From NCBI GenBank assembly GCA_019359245.1, contig JAHHHR010000006.1, positions 62,001 through 126,000 on the forward strand: DNA of 64,000 nucleotides, read 5' to 3'. This document shows, in pieces, positions 28,650 through 39,078 of the stretch (within the stretch, counting starts at the first letter, position 1; every line of letters starts with the position of its first letter). The notes beneath the pieces are model-generated. The model worked only from the letters and a program-made list of their open reading frames with translations, made no database searches and had not been told where the DNA came from. The stretch is from Nostoc desertorum CM1-VF14 (lineage in GTDB: Bacteria > Cyanobacteriota > Cyanobacteriia > Cyanobacteriales > Nostocaceae). Both the position numbers and the translations under genes were made by a program.

Positions 28650-29348
28650 ATGGTGCAGCAGATGCTCAAGCGGCTATTTCAATGGTTCAAAAAGCTCTTT
28701 CAGAGCTTGTTTGGTGGAAAACAGACTGTTTCAAAATCTAGGGCGAATGTGGAAAGAAAACCAGCACCACCCCTAAGCGATACGGATCTGGAATTTCTCT
28801 TCAACGAACTGTTGGAAGGAGTACATCAAGCACGAGGGGAGGAGTGGGCCCGGAAGTGGTTGCATAATATTGAACATCGCATTCCAACTGAACGCTGGGT
28901 TGAGTGGTTAGGACGCTTGGGTGAAAGATTGCTGGCATCACCCACGCCCAATAATGAAATAGCTGCGCGGTTAGTGCAACTGGGTGAGTTGGGCATCGGA
29001 GAAATCGGAGATGTTGCCTATAGTATTGGGATGCAGTTGTTGACACGCAATCAGGGTGAGCCAATTTGGGAATATGAAGGGCCAGATGTTCTCAGCACGA
29101 CTTTGCCATCTGAGCCAACCGCCCCAATATCAGAGTCAGCAGATGCACCAGAAAACCTTCCAGAAGGAGAGTACCAAACTGTCACCCTAGAAGAGTTGTT
29201 TGTGATGTTACAACAGGATGAAAACTTACGCCAGCAGATTGCTCAACAGCTTGCCGTTGAGACAGATGACCCACAAGTGCTTGTCCAGGCATTGATTAAT
29301 CAATTATATCCTGCTGATCAATTGACTACAGAGCAAACAGAAAATTAA
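28650..29348 (+). CDS. Partner protein sharing the N-terminal module of the next TPR-CHAT gene
   Basis: A 232-residue protein. An amphipathic basic start (MLKRLFQWFKKLFQSLFGGK) could bind membranes. Residues about 42-131 are a distinct module with LLEGVHQARGEEWARKWL, HRIPTERWVEWLGRLGERLL and LVQLGELGIGEIGDVAYSIG; the next gene carries the same module. A short IWEYEGPDV unit and a C-terminal VTLEELFVMLQQDENLRQQI also have counterparts there. It thus resembles the following gene with TPR and CHAT removed. The ATG at 28650 or that at 28662 may be used. I do not recognise a named family. Probably an operon with the next gene (189-bp gap). Confidence 0.75.
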   Translation: MVQQMLKRLFQWFKKLFQSLFGGKQTVSKSRANVERKPAPPLSDTDLEFLFNELLEGVHQARGEEWARKWLHNIEHRIPTERWVEWLGRLGERLLASPTPNNEIAARLVQLGELGIGEIGDVAYSIGMQLLTRNQGEPIWEYEGPDVLSTTLPSEPTAPISESADAPENLPEGEYQTVTLEELFVMLQQDENLRQQIAQQLAVETDDPQVLVQALINQLYPADQLTTEQTEN

Positions 29349-29537
29349 CTGCTTCGCAAAGTCAAAACCCAAGAGTTGAATCTGGGAATTGTAACGTTGT
29401 AATGCTATGCTCTTGTAGTTTGGTATATTTTTTGCTAACTTGCGACGGAAGCGCTGTCCTGATCTAATGGATTTTTACGTAATTGATGATTTTTTTAACA
29501 CAACGATGGCTACAATCTAGAAAAACAAAATCCAAGA

Positions 29538-32500
29538 GTGTGGCAGATGCTCAGGCGGATATCGCAGTCGCTTAAAAGGTTTTTAAAGCGCCTCATTGAA
29601 AGTAAGCAGGGTAATTCTCTCAAGGGTGCGAGAGGACACAATCTGGTGGAGGTACTACCAGAACTAACCAATGCGGATCTAGAACAATTATTTATCCAGT
29701 TGTTAGAAGGCGTGCATCAAGCACGAGGACGACAGTGGGCATTGAGATTTCTGCAACGAATCGAAAATCGGATTCCGCCTGAACGCTGGATTGATTGGTT
29801 GGTGATGTTTGGCGAAAGCTTGCTAGCTTCACCTACACCAAATCCTCTTTTAGCAACAAAGATGGTGCAATTGGGGGAACTTGGTGTTGGCAGAATTGGC
29901 GATGTTGCTTATGACATTGGCATCCGGCTGATGCAAAACTCACCTACACAGATAGAGTATGGGGACAATCAGACGCAAGATCAGGTAGAAACTACTCCTG
30001 GGCAAGAACTGATCCGCGATTTGGGCGAACAGTTATGGGAGCATGATGAGCCAAATGTTATAGAAATCACTCCTGGGCAACAACTAATTCGCAATTTGGG
30101 CGAGCAGTTATGGGATTATGATGAGCCAGATGTTGTCGAAATCACAACCGATGAAGAAATTCTCTTAACTTCGCCTGGACAAGAGCTAATTCGTAGCTTA
30201 GGTGAAGAGTTATGGGAATATAATCTGCCAGATATTGAACCAATAAAGCCAGCGCCTGAAAACGCCACTTTTGAGGAAAGAACGTCCGAAAATTTAGAGG
30301 AAATGGCATTGGAGTCTGAAAGGGAAACCCAACCCATGATCCTCGAAAATTTTCCTCTCCCCGCAGCCGAAGATTCTATCACCTCATTAGCCCAGCTAAA
30401 GTTCGGCGATGAAGAAGAGGTTACTTTAATTACAACAAAAGCAAATCTCCTTTCCACTAGGCAAAGAACTGAATTAACAACATCTGCTTCGGAAGAAACC
30501 TGGGATAACACTCTGACGAATTTAGAGGCAAATGTGGCTTATACCCTGGATGAGTTGTGGGTAAGGTTGGATCAAAGTACCAATTTAATCCAGCAACTTG
30601 CTTCTAACTTGGCTGTTCAAGGTAGTAGTTCCCCAAGTTCCCCAGGTATTATTGAGCGACATCGCGATAATCCAATTACCAACGCTCAAGGGTGGTTTTA
30701 CCAAGGTCTAAGCCAAGCGAAAACAGGTGATTTGTTAGGTGCGATCGCATCTTACGATCAAGCTATTGAACTTGAACCTGAATTTTCAGAATATTGGTTT
30801 AACCGAGGCTTGACGCTGTTCCATTTAGAACGTTTTGATGAAGCGATCGCATCTTACGAAACCGCCACACAACTGAAGCCCGACTTCTACAAAGCTTGGT
30901 ACAACCGGGGTGGAACTCTGGGAGAATTAGGATATTTTGAAGAAGCGATCGCTTCTTTTGACAAAGCTATAGAAATCAAGCCAGATTACCAAGAAGCTTG
31001 GGCTAGCAAGGGTTTGGCACTGCTGAAGTTAGGTTGGCTACCCGAAGCTATTTCTAGTTATGACCAAGCGCTATATTTGGAACCAGAAGACCAGGAAAAC
31101 TGGTATCACCGAGGCATAGCCCTAGCTGTCGGCGAACAATTTACAGAAGCGATTATATCTTACGACAGAGCGCTAGAAATTAACCCAGAGTATCACGAAG
31201 TTTGGATAGACCGGGGTGTAGTGCTGTTTAATTTAGGAAGATGGTCAGAAGCGATCGCTTCTTGGGATAAAGCACTGTCAGTTCAAGCCGACTTCTACTT
31301 AGCTTGGTACAACCGGGGTATAGCCTTAGACAACTTAGGACGTAGACAAGAAGCGATCGCCTCTTATCGGCAAGCGATCGCCATTAAACCCGACTTCCAC
31401 CTTGCTTGGTATAATCAGGCAGTAGCATTGTTTTATTTAGAACAATTTGCTAAAGCGATCGCCTGTTATGACAGTGCTTTGCAAATTAAACAAGATTATT
31501 GGGAAGCTTGGATTGGTCGGGGAACTGCGATCGCTAATTTAGTGGATGCTGACGCATTGCTAATTTCGAGTAGTATAACAGCGACAAATCCCGCCTTGCA
31601 ACAGGGCGGCTACGAAGGGAAATTAGCTAGCTACGAGGAAGGGTTAAAGCATCTGCGGACAGATACCCACCCAGAAGGTTGGGGTAGATTGCATTTTGCG
31701 ATCGCTAATACTTACTACGAACAAGGCAAGAAGAATACCAATCCCCGCGATTATTGGCGCAAAGCTGCATCTGAGTACCATCAAGCGCTGTTAACTCTGA
31801 CACTAGAATATTTCCCGCAGTTCCACTTAGAAGTTTTACAATCTCTAAGCAAAGTGCTGATGGGTTTGGGACAAACAACACAAGTTCAAGAATTGCTGCA
31901 ACGTGGTACAGATTTGTTGCGACAATTATTGAGTGAAGAAACTCGCTCAGACGAAAGTAAAAAACAGCTAGCTCTAAAATTTGTAGGTTTTGATCAATTG
32001 GCAGTTGATTTAGCCGTAGAGTCCGGTGATTTAGTTGAAGCGTGGGAAATTGCTGAACAAGGCAAAAATGCTTGTTTAAACTGGCTGCTTTATGGCTGGA
32101 ATGATAATATTTACTCGCCTCATTATGGGGCAATTCAACAACTATTTAATCCCACAACAGCAATTATTTACTGGCATATTAGTCCAGTCGCCCTACAAAC
32201 ATTTATTCTCAAAGACCAAGCGCCATCACCGATCCTCCTGTTTACACCCATGCAAGATACTGGGGCAATACCTTTAGGAGAAGATGCAATCCTTCTAAAT
32301 GAATTACCCTTGCCTGAAGCAGTGCAACGCCTAATTGAATTTGAAACTTGGCTAGAGGATTGGGAGCAACAATACCAAGAATATCGCACCACGTCCCAAG
32401 ATAAAGAAAGTAAAAGTCAGCATTCTTGGCGAGTTGATATGGAACAGAAGCTGTTGCAACTGTATGAAATATTGAATATTTCCACAATTGCACAGGAACT

Positions 32501-33407
32501 TGAAGGTATCACCCAACTGGTTTTAATTCCTCACCGTGATTTGTACAGATTGCCCATTCATACCCTTTTCCATCTTTCTTCCCGATCATCGGAAGAGTTG
32601 CCGAATGTGGAGTCGAATTTCGCTGTTACCTATCTACCTAGTGCCCAAATAGGTTTATCAATAAGAACTGAAGATATTTGGCAATGGCAAAATCAATTAT
32701 TGCTAAGTGTTGAACATCCCGAGAGTACAGGTTCTCCCACACCTAAATTTGCCAAACTTGAGTCTGAAGTTGTTAGCCAGATGTTCAATAATATCCAACG
32801 AATTCAGGGAGTAGAAGCTACAAAAGAGATTGTCGAAAATGCCTTGTTTGATAATTACAACATCTTTCATTTTACGGGTCGTGTAACTAATAATTTAGCT
32901 GAACCTAAAAAATCAGAATTAGCATTAGCAGCCGAAGACAGACTTACTCTAAATGAAATCTGCCAACAAAATCTCGCAAGTTACAACCTTATTACTCTAT
33001 CTGCCTGTGAAAATTTAAGTACTAGCAACCACACTATCAGCAGCGAATATATAAGTTTAGTGACTGGTTTTGTGAGTCAGGGTGTTCCTCATGTAGTGAG
33101 TACTCTCTGGAGTGTAGAATCTTCGGCTAGCGCCTTGGTCATGATAGAGTTCTATAGAAGATTACAGCCTAATAAATCAGCAGTTACTGCTTTAGCTGAA
33201 GCAACACAATGGCTGAAAGAACTAACTGCTGGGGAACTGACAAAATGGTATGAAGATATCTTGAATAATCTGCATCCTGAAGAATTACGAATTCAAACTT
33301 ATTTAGCGACACAAGTATATAGAAATAGTAAAATGGCATCAGATAAAAATCTTTATAATCATCCTTACTACTGGGCAGCATTCACGATTACAGGTAAACC
33401 GAATTAA
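29538..33407 (+). CDS. Large protein: novel N-terminal module, TPR repeats, CHAT protease domain
   Basis: 1289 residues from GTG 29538 (ATG 29547 is an alternative; CAGATGCTCA(A/G)GCGG is shared with the upstream gene's start). Order: basic amphipathic helix; the VHQARG module at about 43-132; three copies of a roughly 28-residue PGQELIR(D/N/S)LGE(Q/E)LW unit at about 154-235; an LDELWVRLDQ motif near 340; about nine TPRs at 384-670; helices; then CHAT with HFTG (His1111) and LSACENLS (Cys1157), ending HPYYWAAFTITGKPN. CHAT is a caspase-like cysteine protease fold. No signal peptide. Likely a cytosolic or membrane-surface signalling or death protease; target unknown. Confidence 0.85.
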   Translation: MWQMLRRISQSLKRFLKRLIESKQGNSLKGARGHNLVEVLPELTNADLEQLFIQLLEGVHQARGRQWALRFLQRIENRIPPERWIDWLVMFGESLLASPTPNPLLATKMVQLGELGVGRIGDVAYDIGIRLMQNSPTQIEYGDNQTQDQVETTPGQELIRDLGEQLWEHDEPNVIEITPGQQLIRNLGEQLWDYDEPDVVEITTDEEILLTSPGQELIRSLGEELWEYNLPDIEPIKPAPENATFEERTSENLEEMALESERETQPMILENFPLPAAEDSITSLAQLKFGDEEEVTLITTKANLLSTRQRTELTTSASEETWDNTLTNLEANVAYTLDELWVRLDQSTNLIQQLASNLAVQGSSSPSSPGIIERHRDNPITNAQGWFYQGLSQAKTGDLLGAIASYDQAIELEPEFSEYWFNRGLTLFHLERFDEAIASYETATQLKPDFYKAWYNRGGTLGELGYFEEAIASFDKAIEIKPDYQEAWASKGLALLKLGWLPEAISSYDQALYLEPEDQENWYHRGIALAVGEQFTEAIISYDRALEINPEYHEVWIDRGVVLFNLGRWSEAIASWDKALSVQADFYLAWYNRGIALDNLGRRQEAIASYRQAIAIKPDFHLAWYNQAVALFYLEQFAKAIACYDSALQIKQDYWEAWIGRGTAIANLVDADALLISSSITATNPALQQGGYEGKLASYEEGLKHLRTDTHPEGWGRLHFAIANTYYEQGKKNTNPRDYWRKAASEYHQALLTLTLEYFPQFHLEVLQSLSKVLMGLGQTTQVQELLQRGTDLLRQLLSEETRSDESKKQLALKFVGFDQLAVDLAVESGDLVEAWEIAEQGKNACLNWLLYGWNDNIYSPHYGAIQQLFNPTTAIIYWHISPVALQTFILKDQAPSPILLFTPMQDTGAIPLGEDAILLNELPLPEAVQRLIEFETWLEDWEQQYQEYRTTSQDKESKSQHSWRVDMEQKLLQLYEILNISTIAQELEGITQLVLIPHRDLYRLPIHTLFHLSSRSSEELPNVESNFAVTYLPSAQIGLSIRTEDIWQWQNQLLLSVEHPESTGSPTPKFAKLESEVVSQMFNNIQRIQGVEATKEIVENALFDNYNIFHFTGRVTNNLAEPKKSELALAAEDRLTLNEICQQNLASYNLITLSACENLSTSNHTISSEYISLVTGFVSQGVPHVVSTLWSVESSASALVMIEFYRRLQPNKSAVTALAEATQWLKELTAGELTKWYEDILNNLHPEELRIQTYLATQVYRNSKMASDKNLYNHPYYWAAFTITGKPN

Positions 33408-33488
33408 TCTTTTGAAACTTGATCAAAATAATTTATAAATAATAATTAGTAGGTTAGGTTGAAGAACGTAGCAAGATCCCCGCAGGGT

Positions 33489-33517
33489 AACCCAACAAAG
33501 CCCAGAAATGTTGGGTT
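33489..33517. terminator. Hairpin between convergent CHAT and recR genes
   Basis: AACCCAACA / TGTTGGGTT, 9-bp perfect stem with an 11-base loop. No T tract directly follows, so it may be a dispersed repeat acting as a terminator. Confidence 0.5.
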
Positions 33518-33546
33518 GCGTATTGGTTTATAACCTTTAATTAAGC

Positions 33547-34143
33547 CTAATCTAGCTCCCTGCGTCCTTCCAATGCCCTTGCCAGGGTCACTTCATCGGC
33601 GTACTCCAAATCACCACCTACAGGCAAACCAAAGGCAATCCGCGTTACCTTGGTAAATGGTTTCAATAGCTGACCAATATATAGTGTTGTTGTCTCCCCT
33701 TCCACACTCGGACTAATTGCCAGAATAACTTCTTGAGGTTTTTGCTGATTCACCCGGCGCTGCAAAGGCAGTATAGTTAATTGTTCTGGCCCAATTCCAT
33801 CAATTGGAGAAATCACCCCACCCAAAACGTGATATTTGCCTTTGTACTCGCGGGTTTTTTCCAGTGCAATCACATCACGAGGATCTGCTACGACACAGAT
33901 AGTATTGTTGTCACGGTTGTCATTGCGGCAGATTTCACAAACAGGTTCAGCAGATAAGTGAAAGCAAACAGAACACAAGCCGATCTGTTTTTTTGCCTCA
34001 ATTAAAGCTTGCGCTAAAGCTTCTACTTCTGCTTCTGGTCGCTTTAAAATATGCAAAGCCAGTCGTTGGGCAGATTTGGGGCCAACTCCGGGTAGGCGTT
34101 GCAATTGCTCAATTAACCGTGCTAAAGGGCGTGCGTAAACCGT
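33547..34143 (-). CDS. recR: Recombination mediator RecR, apparently starting at ACG
   Basis: RecR helps load RecA at gaps (RecFOR pathway). The body has the helix-hairpin-helix [17 protein letters not shown], the zinc finger [16 protein letters not shown] and a Toprim domain ([14 protein letters not shown]). The first usual start codon is a TTG at 34104, which would give 185 residues and cut conserved sequence. The frame upstream codes for [14 protein letters not shown], the normal RecR N-terminus, preceded by ACG at 34143-34141, which has GGAG eight bases ahead. Starting there gives 198 residues, the family's usual length. ACG initiation, or a mutated ATG, is inferred. Confidence 0.85.
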   Translation of the reverse strand, partial: TVYARPLARLIEQLQRLPGVGPKSAQRLALHILKRPEAEVEALAQALIEAKKQIGLCSVCFHLSAEPVCEICRNDNRDNNTICVVADPRDVIALEKTREYKGKYHVLGGVISPIDGIGPEQLTILPLQRRVNQQKPQEVILAISPSVEGETTTLYIGQLLKPFTKVTRIAFGLPVGGDLEYADEVTLARALEGRRELD

Positions 34144-34269
34144 TGTCTTCTCTCCAGAATGTTTTTACCTTAACTATGATGACATTCCTACAGACTTTTG
34201 GAAGGGAGCGTTGATGATTTAGTGATGAATCGCGTTTAGAAACACAATTCATCCGGTTTTATGGTTTTA

Positions 34270-34626
<357 letters not shown>

Positions 34627-34831
34627 CTACCTAATCATCTGCTAGAGATTTTAAAGGTTTACTGTAGTGACTAGATCATTTACACAAAAAACTTTTGCAA
34701 GAGTTCTTATGATTAAAAGTGCATAGAAGCAAAGCGGTGATGGGGTTGCAGTCTTTTCTTAAAGGGAGACGCTAAGAGCGATCTCGGTTAACTTATAATC
34801 AAAATAACTTGCCTTTAGGAGATTGACTTTC

Positions 34832-35437
34832 ATGACATATATCTCCCCAAAAACCCTCACATTTGAAAATTTTCTTTCCCAATACCGAGATAATCCCCGT
34901 TATGAATTAGCAGACGGAGAACTAATTGATATGGAACCCACTGGACCACACGAAACGGTAAGTGGCAAACTTGCAACCCAAATAGGGATCTACCTTGTTG
35001 CAGAACAACTCCCCTGGTTTATTCCTCGCACTTGTTTAATTTATCCTTTTGCAGATACAGCTACAGCTCGTCGTCCTGATGTTGTAGTTCTTGATGAAAC
35101 CGTTCTTGAGCGTGAACCACTTTGGGAGCGAGAACCCGTAATTACAATGGGACGCTCAATTAAATTGGTGGTGGAAGTTGTTAGCACCAACTGGGAGACC
35201 GACTATGCAAGGAAAGTTGAGGAATATGCGCTTTTAGGCATCCCTGAATATTGGATTGTAGATTATCGGGGATTGGGCGGTGTAGCATTTATTGGTAAAC
35301 CTAAACAACCTACATTCACTATTTGTCAATTAGTTGAAGACACCTATATTCAACAACAATACCGACTAAATCAAGCAATTAATTCAACGCTTTTACCTGG
35401 CTTACAACTTCGCTTAGATGATATTCTCCCTCGTTAA
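34832..35437 (+). CDS. Uma2 family (DUF820) PD-(D/E)xK endonuclease-like protein
   Basis: About 201 residues from ATG 34832, which has AGGAG ten bases upstream. Family features are YELADGELIDMEPTGPHE, ARRPDVVVLDE (first catalytic Asp), LVVEVVSTNWETDYARKVEEYA (Glu and downstream Lys) and GIPEYWIVDY. Uma2 proteins are present in dozens of copies in cyanobacteria and have a restriction-endonuclease fold; their role is unproven. A fragment of the GAGACGCT repeat lies just upstream (about 34767). Confidence 0.9.
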   Translation: MTYISPKTLTFENFLSQYRDNPRYELADGELIDMEPTGPHETVSGKLATQIGIYLVAEQLPWFIPRTCLIYPFADTATARRPDVVVLDETVLEREPLWEREPVITMGRSIKLVVEVVSTNWETDYARKVEEYALLGIPEYWIVDYRGLGGVAFIGKPKQPTFTICQLVEDTYIQQQYRLNQAINSTLLPGLQLRLDDILPR

Positions 35438-35568
35438 ATGTATGAGAAAGTTGAGGTGCGATCGCATCAGCACCTTCCGTGCTATATCTTTGTAGTTGAA
35501 AGTTTTAATAAACTACTAAAAGCTTAAAAAAAATCACGAAGCAAAGTTTTGCAACATAAACGTATTTG

Positions 35569-37515
35569 ATGACTAAATCAATTGTTTCAACAAAACGGCT
35601 CGGTAGCCAGTTAATCCACTGGTTGCTTGAAGAAGACCGAGGAGAAAAGGAAGGGCCTTACCGCAAGGAAGAACCACATCGCCAACATCCTTGGTGGCAG
35701 GTGATGTGCTTGACTGGTGTAGATTATTTTTCAACCCTTGGCTATCAACCTGGGATTGCAGCACTAGCGGCTGGCGCTCTTTCTCCTCTAGCTACCCTAA
35801 TTCTAGTTTTGCTGACGCTCTTTGGAGCATTGCCAATCTATCGGCGCATTGCTGCCGAAAGCCCTCATGGTGAAGGGTCGATCGCAATGTTAGAGCGTTT
35901 GCTCCCTTGGTGGCAAGGCAAATTACTTGTGCTATGCTTACTCGGCTTTGTAGCTACTGACTTTATTATTACCATTACCTTGTCAGCGGCTGATGCCACA
36001 GCCCATATTATCGAAAATCCACTTACCCCACATTGGCTTCACAATCAGACGATCGCAATCACCCTGATATTAGTTGTATTACTAGGCGCAGTTTTCTTGA
36101 GAGGTTTCCGAGAAGCGATTGGTATTGCAGTATTTTTGGTGGGAGTTTATCTGCTGTTAAACTTCATTGTGACTAGCGTCGGTTTGTATCAGATTTTAAC
36201 TCACCCAGAAGCGATCGCTAACTGGCAGACTGCAATTTTTACACGCAATTCCAATCCTTTTCTACTAATCGGCATAGCTCTCCTTATATTTCCCAAGCTA
36301 GCGCTAGGATTGTCAGGTTTTGAGACTGGCGTAACCGTTATGCCCCTTGTTGAAGGTAACAGCAGCGATACTCAAGAGCATCCCAAAGGGCGGATTCGGA
36401 ATACACGCAAGCTGCTTACCAGTGCTGCTCTAATCATGAGCTTCTTTTTGCTTACGAGCAGCTTTATAACCACTCTACTGATTCCAACCACAGAATTTGC
36501 ATCTGGGGGCAAAGCCAATGGACGGGCCCTTGCTTACCTGGCACATCTATATCTAGGCGATGGCTTTGGCACAACTTACGATTTAAGTACTATTTCCATT
36601 TTGTGGTTTGCAGGTGCATCTGCAATGGCAGGGTTGCTGAATATTGTACCTCGGTACTTACCACGCTATGGCATGGCACCCAATTGGGCACGAGCAACGC
36701 GACCTTTAGTGTTAGTCTACACAGCGATCGCCTTTGTTGTCACAATTATCTTTCGGGCAAACGTGGAAGCCCAAGGTGGGGCTTATGCAACTGGTGTGCT
36801 TGTATTAATTACCTCAGCCGCCTTTGCCGTAACCTTATCAGCCCACCGTCACAGACAGAAGCGGGCAAGACTCGTTTTTGGCATTATCACACTGCTATTT
36901 ATATACACCACTATTGTTAATATCATCGAAAGACCAGAAGGCATTAGGATCGCTGGGTTATTCATCGGTGGGATCATTTTTACCTCGCTGGTTTCTCGTG
37001 TTTGGCGTTCAACAGAACTGCGAGCAGAGCGGATTGAAGTTGACGAACTTGCTAGCCAATTTCTTGCCGAAGAGAGCCAAGGAGAAATACGACTGATTGC
37101 AAATCGGTTAAATAAAGGCGATGTCCTAGAATATTTTATGAAAGAGAAAGAGGTACGCGAGGATAATCATATTCCACCCAACGATCCAATTCTTTTTCTA
37201 GAGATTCAGGTATCAGATGCTTCGGAGTTTGCGGATGTCATCAATGTAAAAGGGGTGCAAGTTGGTGATTATCGCATCCTCCGGGCTGAGAGTGCAGCAG
37301 TACCTAATGCGATCGCGGCTTTACTGCTTTATATTCGTGACCAAACAGGTAAGATTCCCCATGCCTACTTCGGCTGGGCTGAGGGCAACCCAATACAATA
37401 TTTACTACGTTTTATCTTGTTTGGGGAAGGTGATATTGCTGTGGTCACCCGTGAAGTACTCCGTCGGGCTGAAAAGAACCCCCAGATACGTCCTGGCGTT
37501 CATGTCGGCGGGTGA
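35569..37515 (+). CDS. APC-superfamily transporter (amino acid or cation permease)
   Basis: About 648 residues from ATG 35569. Residues about 45-460 contain around 11-12 hydrophobic helices, beginning with [21 protein letters not shown] and [20 protein letters not shown], which matches the discontinuous first helix of APC transporters. A soluble C-terminal domain of about 180 residues (from [12 protein letters not shown]) follows and ends [17 protein letters not shown]; a similar arrangement is seen in potassium-uptake KUP/KimA-like relatives. Inner membrane. Substrate not assigned. Confidence 0.8.
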   Translation: MTKSIVSTKRLGSQLIHWLLEEDRGEKEGPYRKEEPHRQHPWWQVMCLTGVDYFSTLGYQPGIAALAAGALSPLATLILVLLTLFGALPIYRRIAAESPHGEGSIAMLERLLPWWQGKLLVLCLLGFVATDFIITITLSAADATAHIIENPLTPHWLHNQTIAITLILVVLLGAVFLRGFREAIGIAVFLVGVYLLLNFIVTSVGLYQILTHPEAIANWQTAIFTRNSNPFLLIGIALLIFPKLALGLSGFETGVTVMPLVEGNSSDTQEHPKGRIRNTRKLLTSAALIMSFFLLTSSFITTLLIPTTEFASGGKANGRALAYLAHLYLGDGFGTTYDLSTISILWFAGASAMAGLLNIVPRYLPRYGMAPNWARATRPLVLVYTAIAFVVTIIFRANVEAQGGAYATGVLVLITSAAFAVTLSAHRHRQKRARLVFGIITLLFIYTTIVNIIERPEGIRIAGLFIGGIIFTSLVSRVWRSTELRAERIEVDELASQFLAEESQGEIRLIANRLNKGDVLEYFMKEKEVREDNHIPPNDPILFLEIQVSDASEFADVINVKGVQVGDYRILRAESAAVPNAIAALLLYIRDQTGKIPHAYFGWAEGNPIQYLLRFILFGEGDIAVVTREVLRRAEKNPQIRPGVHVGG

Positions 37516-37705
37516 GGAAGAAGAGCAGGGGAGGCAGGGGGGGAATTTTAGAAGTTGCCAAATCATTGCGCTTTCTCTGCAACGCTAGAAAATTTATAGT
37601 GATTCTCATTTGAATGAGGGACAAGGCATTGTCGTGTACCTACGAGTATCTGTGTTATGTGTATTGGGCTATAGTAAAGCTCAAATAACTTCAGGAGTAC
37701 TTACA

Positions 37706-37984
37706 ATGAATCAGATACAACTGACTTTAACTATTGGTTACCTGTTAATGACATGCTATTTTTTAATAAATTGGTTAATATTCTCCCTACGTCATCCTGC
37801 TTCCACTCCAGAAGACAAATTTTTATCGGTTGTAATGTTTTTAGTCACAACTATCTTCTGGCCTTTAATGATTCCGATGGCTTGTTTAGAAATGGTTCAA
37901 AAAAAGCAAATAGACTTTAATAAAATGGTTCCTGTTCTATTAGCAATCTTTGTATTTAGTATTTCATATTATTTTACTGAATAA
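37706..37984 (+). CDS. Small membrane protein of unknown function
   Basis: 92 residues from ATG 37706, preceded by AGGAG at eight bases. The longer frame starting at 37610 is unlikely. Three hydrophobic segments can be seen: LTLTIGYLLMTCYFLINWLI, FLSVVMFLVTTIFWPLMIPM and VPVLLAIFVFSISYYF. It has the short loops of a small three-helix inner-membrane or thylakoid protein. I do not recognise the family. Confidence 0.7.
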   Translation: MNQIQLTLTIGYLLMTCYFLINWLIFSLRHPASTPEDKFLSVVMFLVTTIFWPLMIPMACLEMVQKKQIDFNKMVPVLLAIFVFSISYYFTE

Positions 37985-38023
37985 TTCATAATTAATCGTC
38001 ACTCACCAATTGCATATAAAAAT

Positions 38024-38062
38024 AGAAGCCGGAGGGTTAACTTGTTAGCCTCCGACTTCTTT
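38024..38062. terminator. Bidirectional terminator
   Basis: AGAAGCCGGAGG / CCTCCGACTTCT stem with one unpaired base, followed by TTT. It separates the small membrane protein gene from the convergent lipoprotein gene. Confidence 0.85.
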
Positions 38063-38117
38063 ATGCAACGCACTACCTTCACTTTTTAGGCAGTCTATTT
38101 ATTGAATTTAGAATTTT

Positions 38118-39008
38118 CTAACGGCGTCTGCTGCCGAAACCAGTTGAGCGACGGGGTGCTGAACTACGTCCGCTACCAAAACTACTACCAGAACTGCGTC
38201 TGGGTGAAGTGGCTCTGCCAGAGGGTCGCAACGTGCTACCACCAAAACCAGAACCAGAAGGACGGTTATTACCAGTAGTGCTACGCGGTGCATTGCGTAC
38301 AGTTGAATTACCAGGATATGACCTTCTAATTGTCCCTGTATTGCGGAACGCAGTGCGATTTCTCACGGCTGCGGGTTGTGTATTGTAGCGGCTTTGGTAG
38401 CTTTGAACTGCTTGACCATAGCTTCCGCCATATCCACCGAAGCCACTTAATCCTTGTCCTGGTTGATAGACAGGGGGTACATAATACTGGGGCCTAAACA
38501 ACATACTACCAATTGCCTGACCGGCCAAGCTACCAGCTACAGACCCAGCAAATGGTGCCCAGAAGTTATTTTCTCGACGGACTACAACAGTCTCTTGTTG
38601 TCCTGTTTGAGGATTGACTTTATTCTCGGTAACGTTGTGGACGTACTCGATTTTAAAGTCTTCCGTTAGATATAGAATCGGTTGACCTTTGTCTACCTTC
38701 AGATAAGTTTTCTTGCCCTGCTTGATTTCATCATCAGTTAATCGTGCCATTTGCAAATTTTCGGTTGCAAAGGTTGGGGGATTATTGTTAAGTAAAAACA
38801 GGCTGTACTCACCAGTTGCATCGTCATAAGTAGCTTGCTGTATTTGATACTCTCCGTCACTCAGCTTGGTGTTAGGAGAAGTTTGGCTAACGTTCTTAGC
38901 TGGAGGGGTAGTGATATTTTGCTCTCCTCCCCCACAGGCTACTGTTGTCAGACACAAACTCATAGCTAAAAAAACGGCTGTAAATTTACGCACTATGGTC
39001 ATGATCAT
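38118..39008 (-). CDS. Lipoprotein with Gly/Arg/Ser-rich C-terminus
   Basis: 296 residues. A signal sequence with a lipobox (TTVACGGG, Cys about 25) indicates a lipoprotein. The middle (about 40-150) has TYDDATGEYSLFLLNNN and ILYLTEDFKIEYVHNVTE, a beta-rich domain. A glycine-containing segment FAGSVAGSLAGQAIG resembles a glycine-zipper helix. The last 100 residues are low-complexity Arg, Ser and Gly, likely disordered and cationic. ATG at 39008 or at 39002. No function is known to me. Confidence 0.65.
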   Translation of the reverse strand: MIMTIVRKFTAVFLAMSLCLTTVACGGGEQNITTPPAKNVSQTSPNTKLSDGEYQIQQATYDDATGEYSLFLLNNNPPTFATENLQMARLTDDEIKQGKKTYLKVDKGQPILYLTEDFKIEYVHNVTENKVNPQTGQQETVVVRRENNFWAPFAGSVAGSLAGQAIGSMLFRPQYYVPPVYQPGQGLSGFGGYGGSYGQAVQSYQSRYNTQPAAVRNRTAFRNTGTIRRSYPGNSTVRNAPRSTTGNNRPSGSGFGGSTLRPSGRATSPRRSSGSSFGSGRSSAPRRSTGFGSRRR

Positions 39009-39078
39009 TGGATTATTGTCCTATCTCCAAGCTTAACAATTTCTCGATGTGAGTAGTAAGTACGGACTACCCAACACA

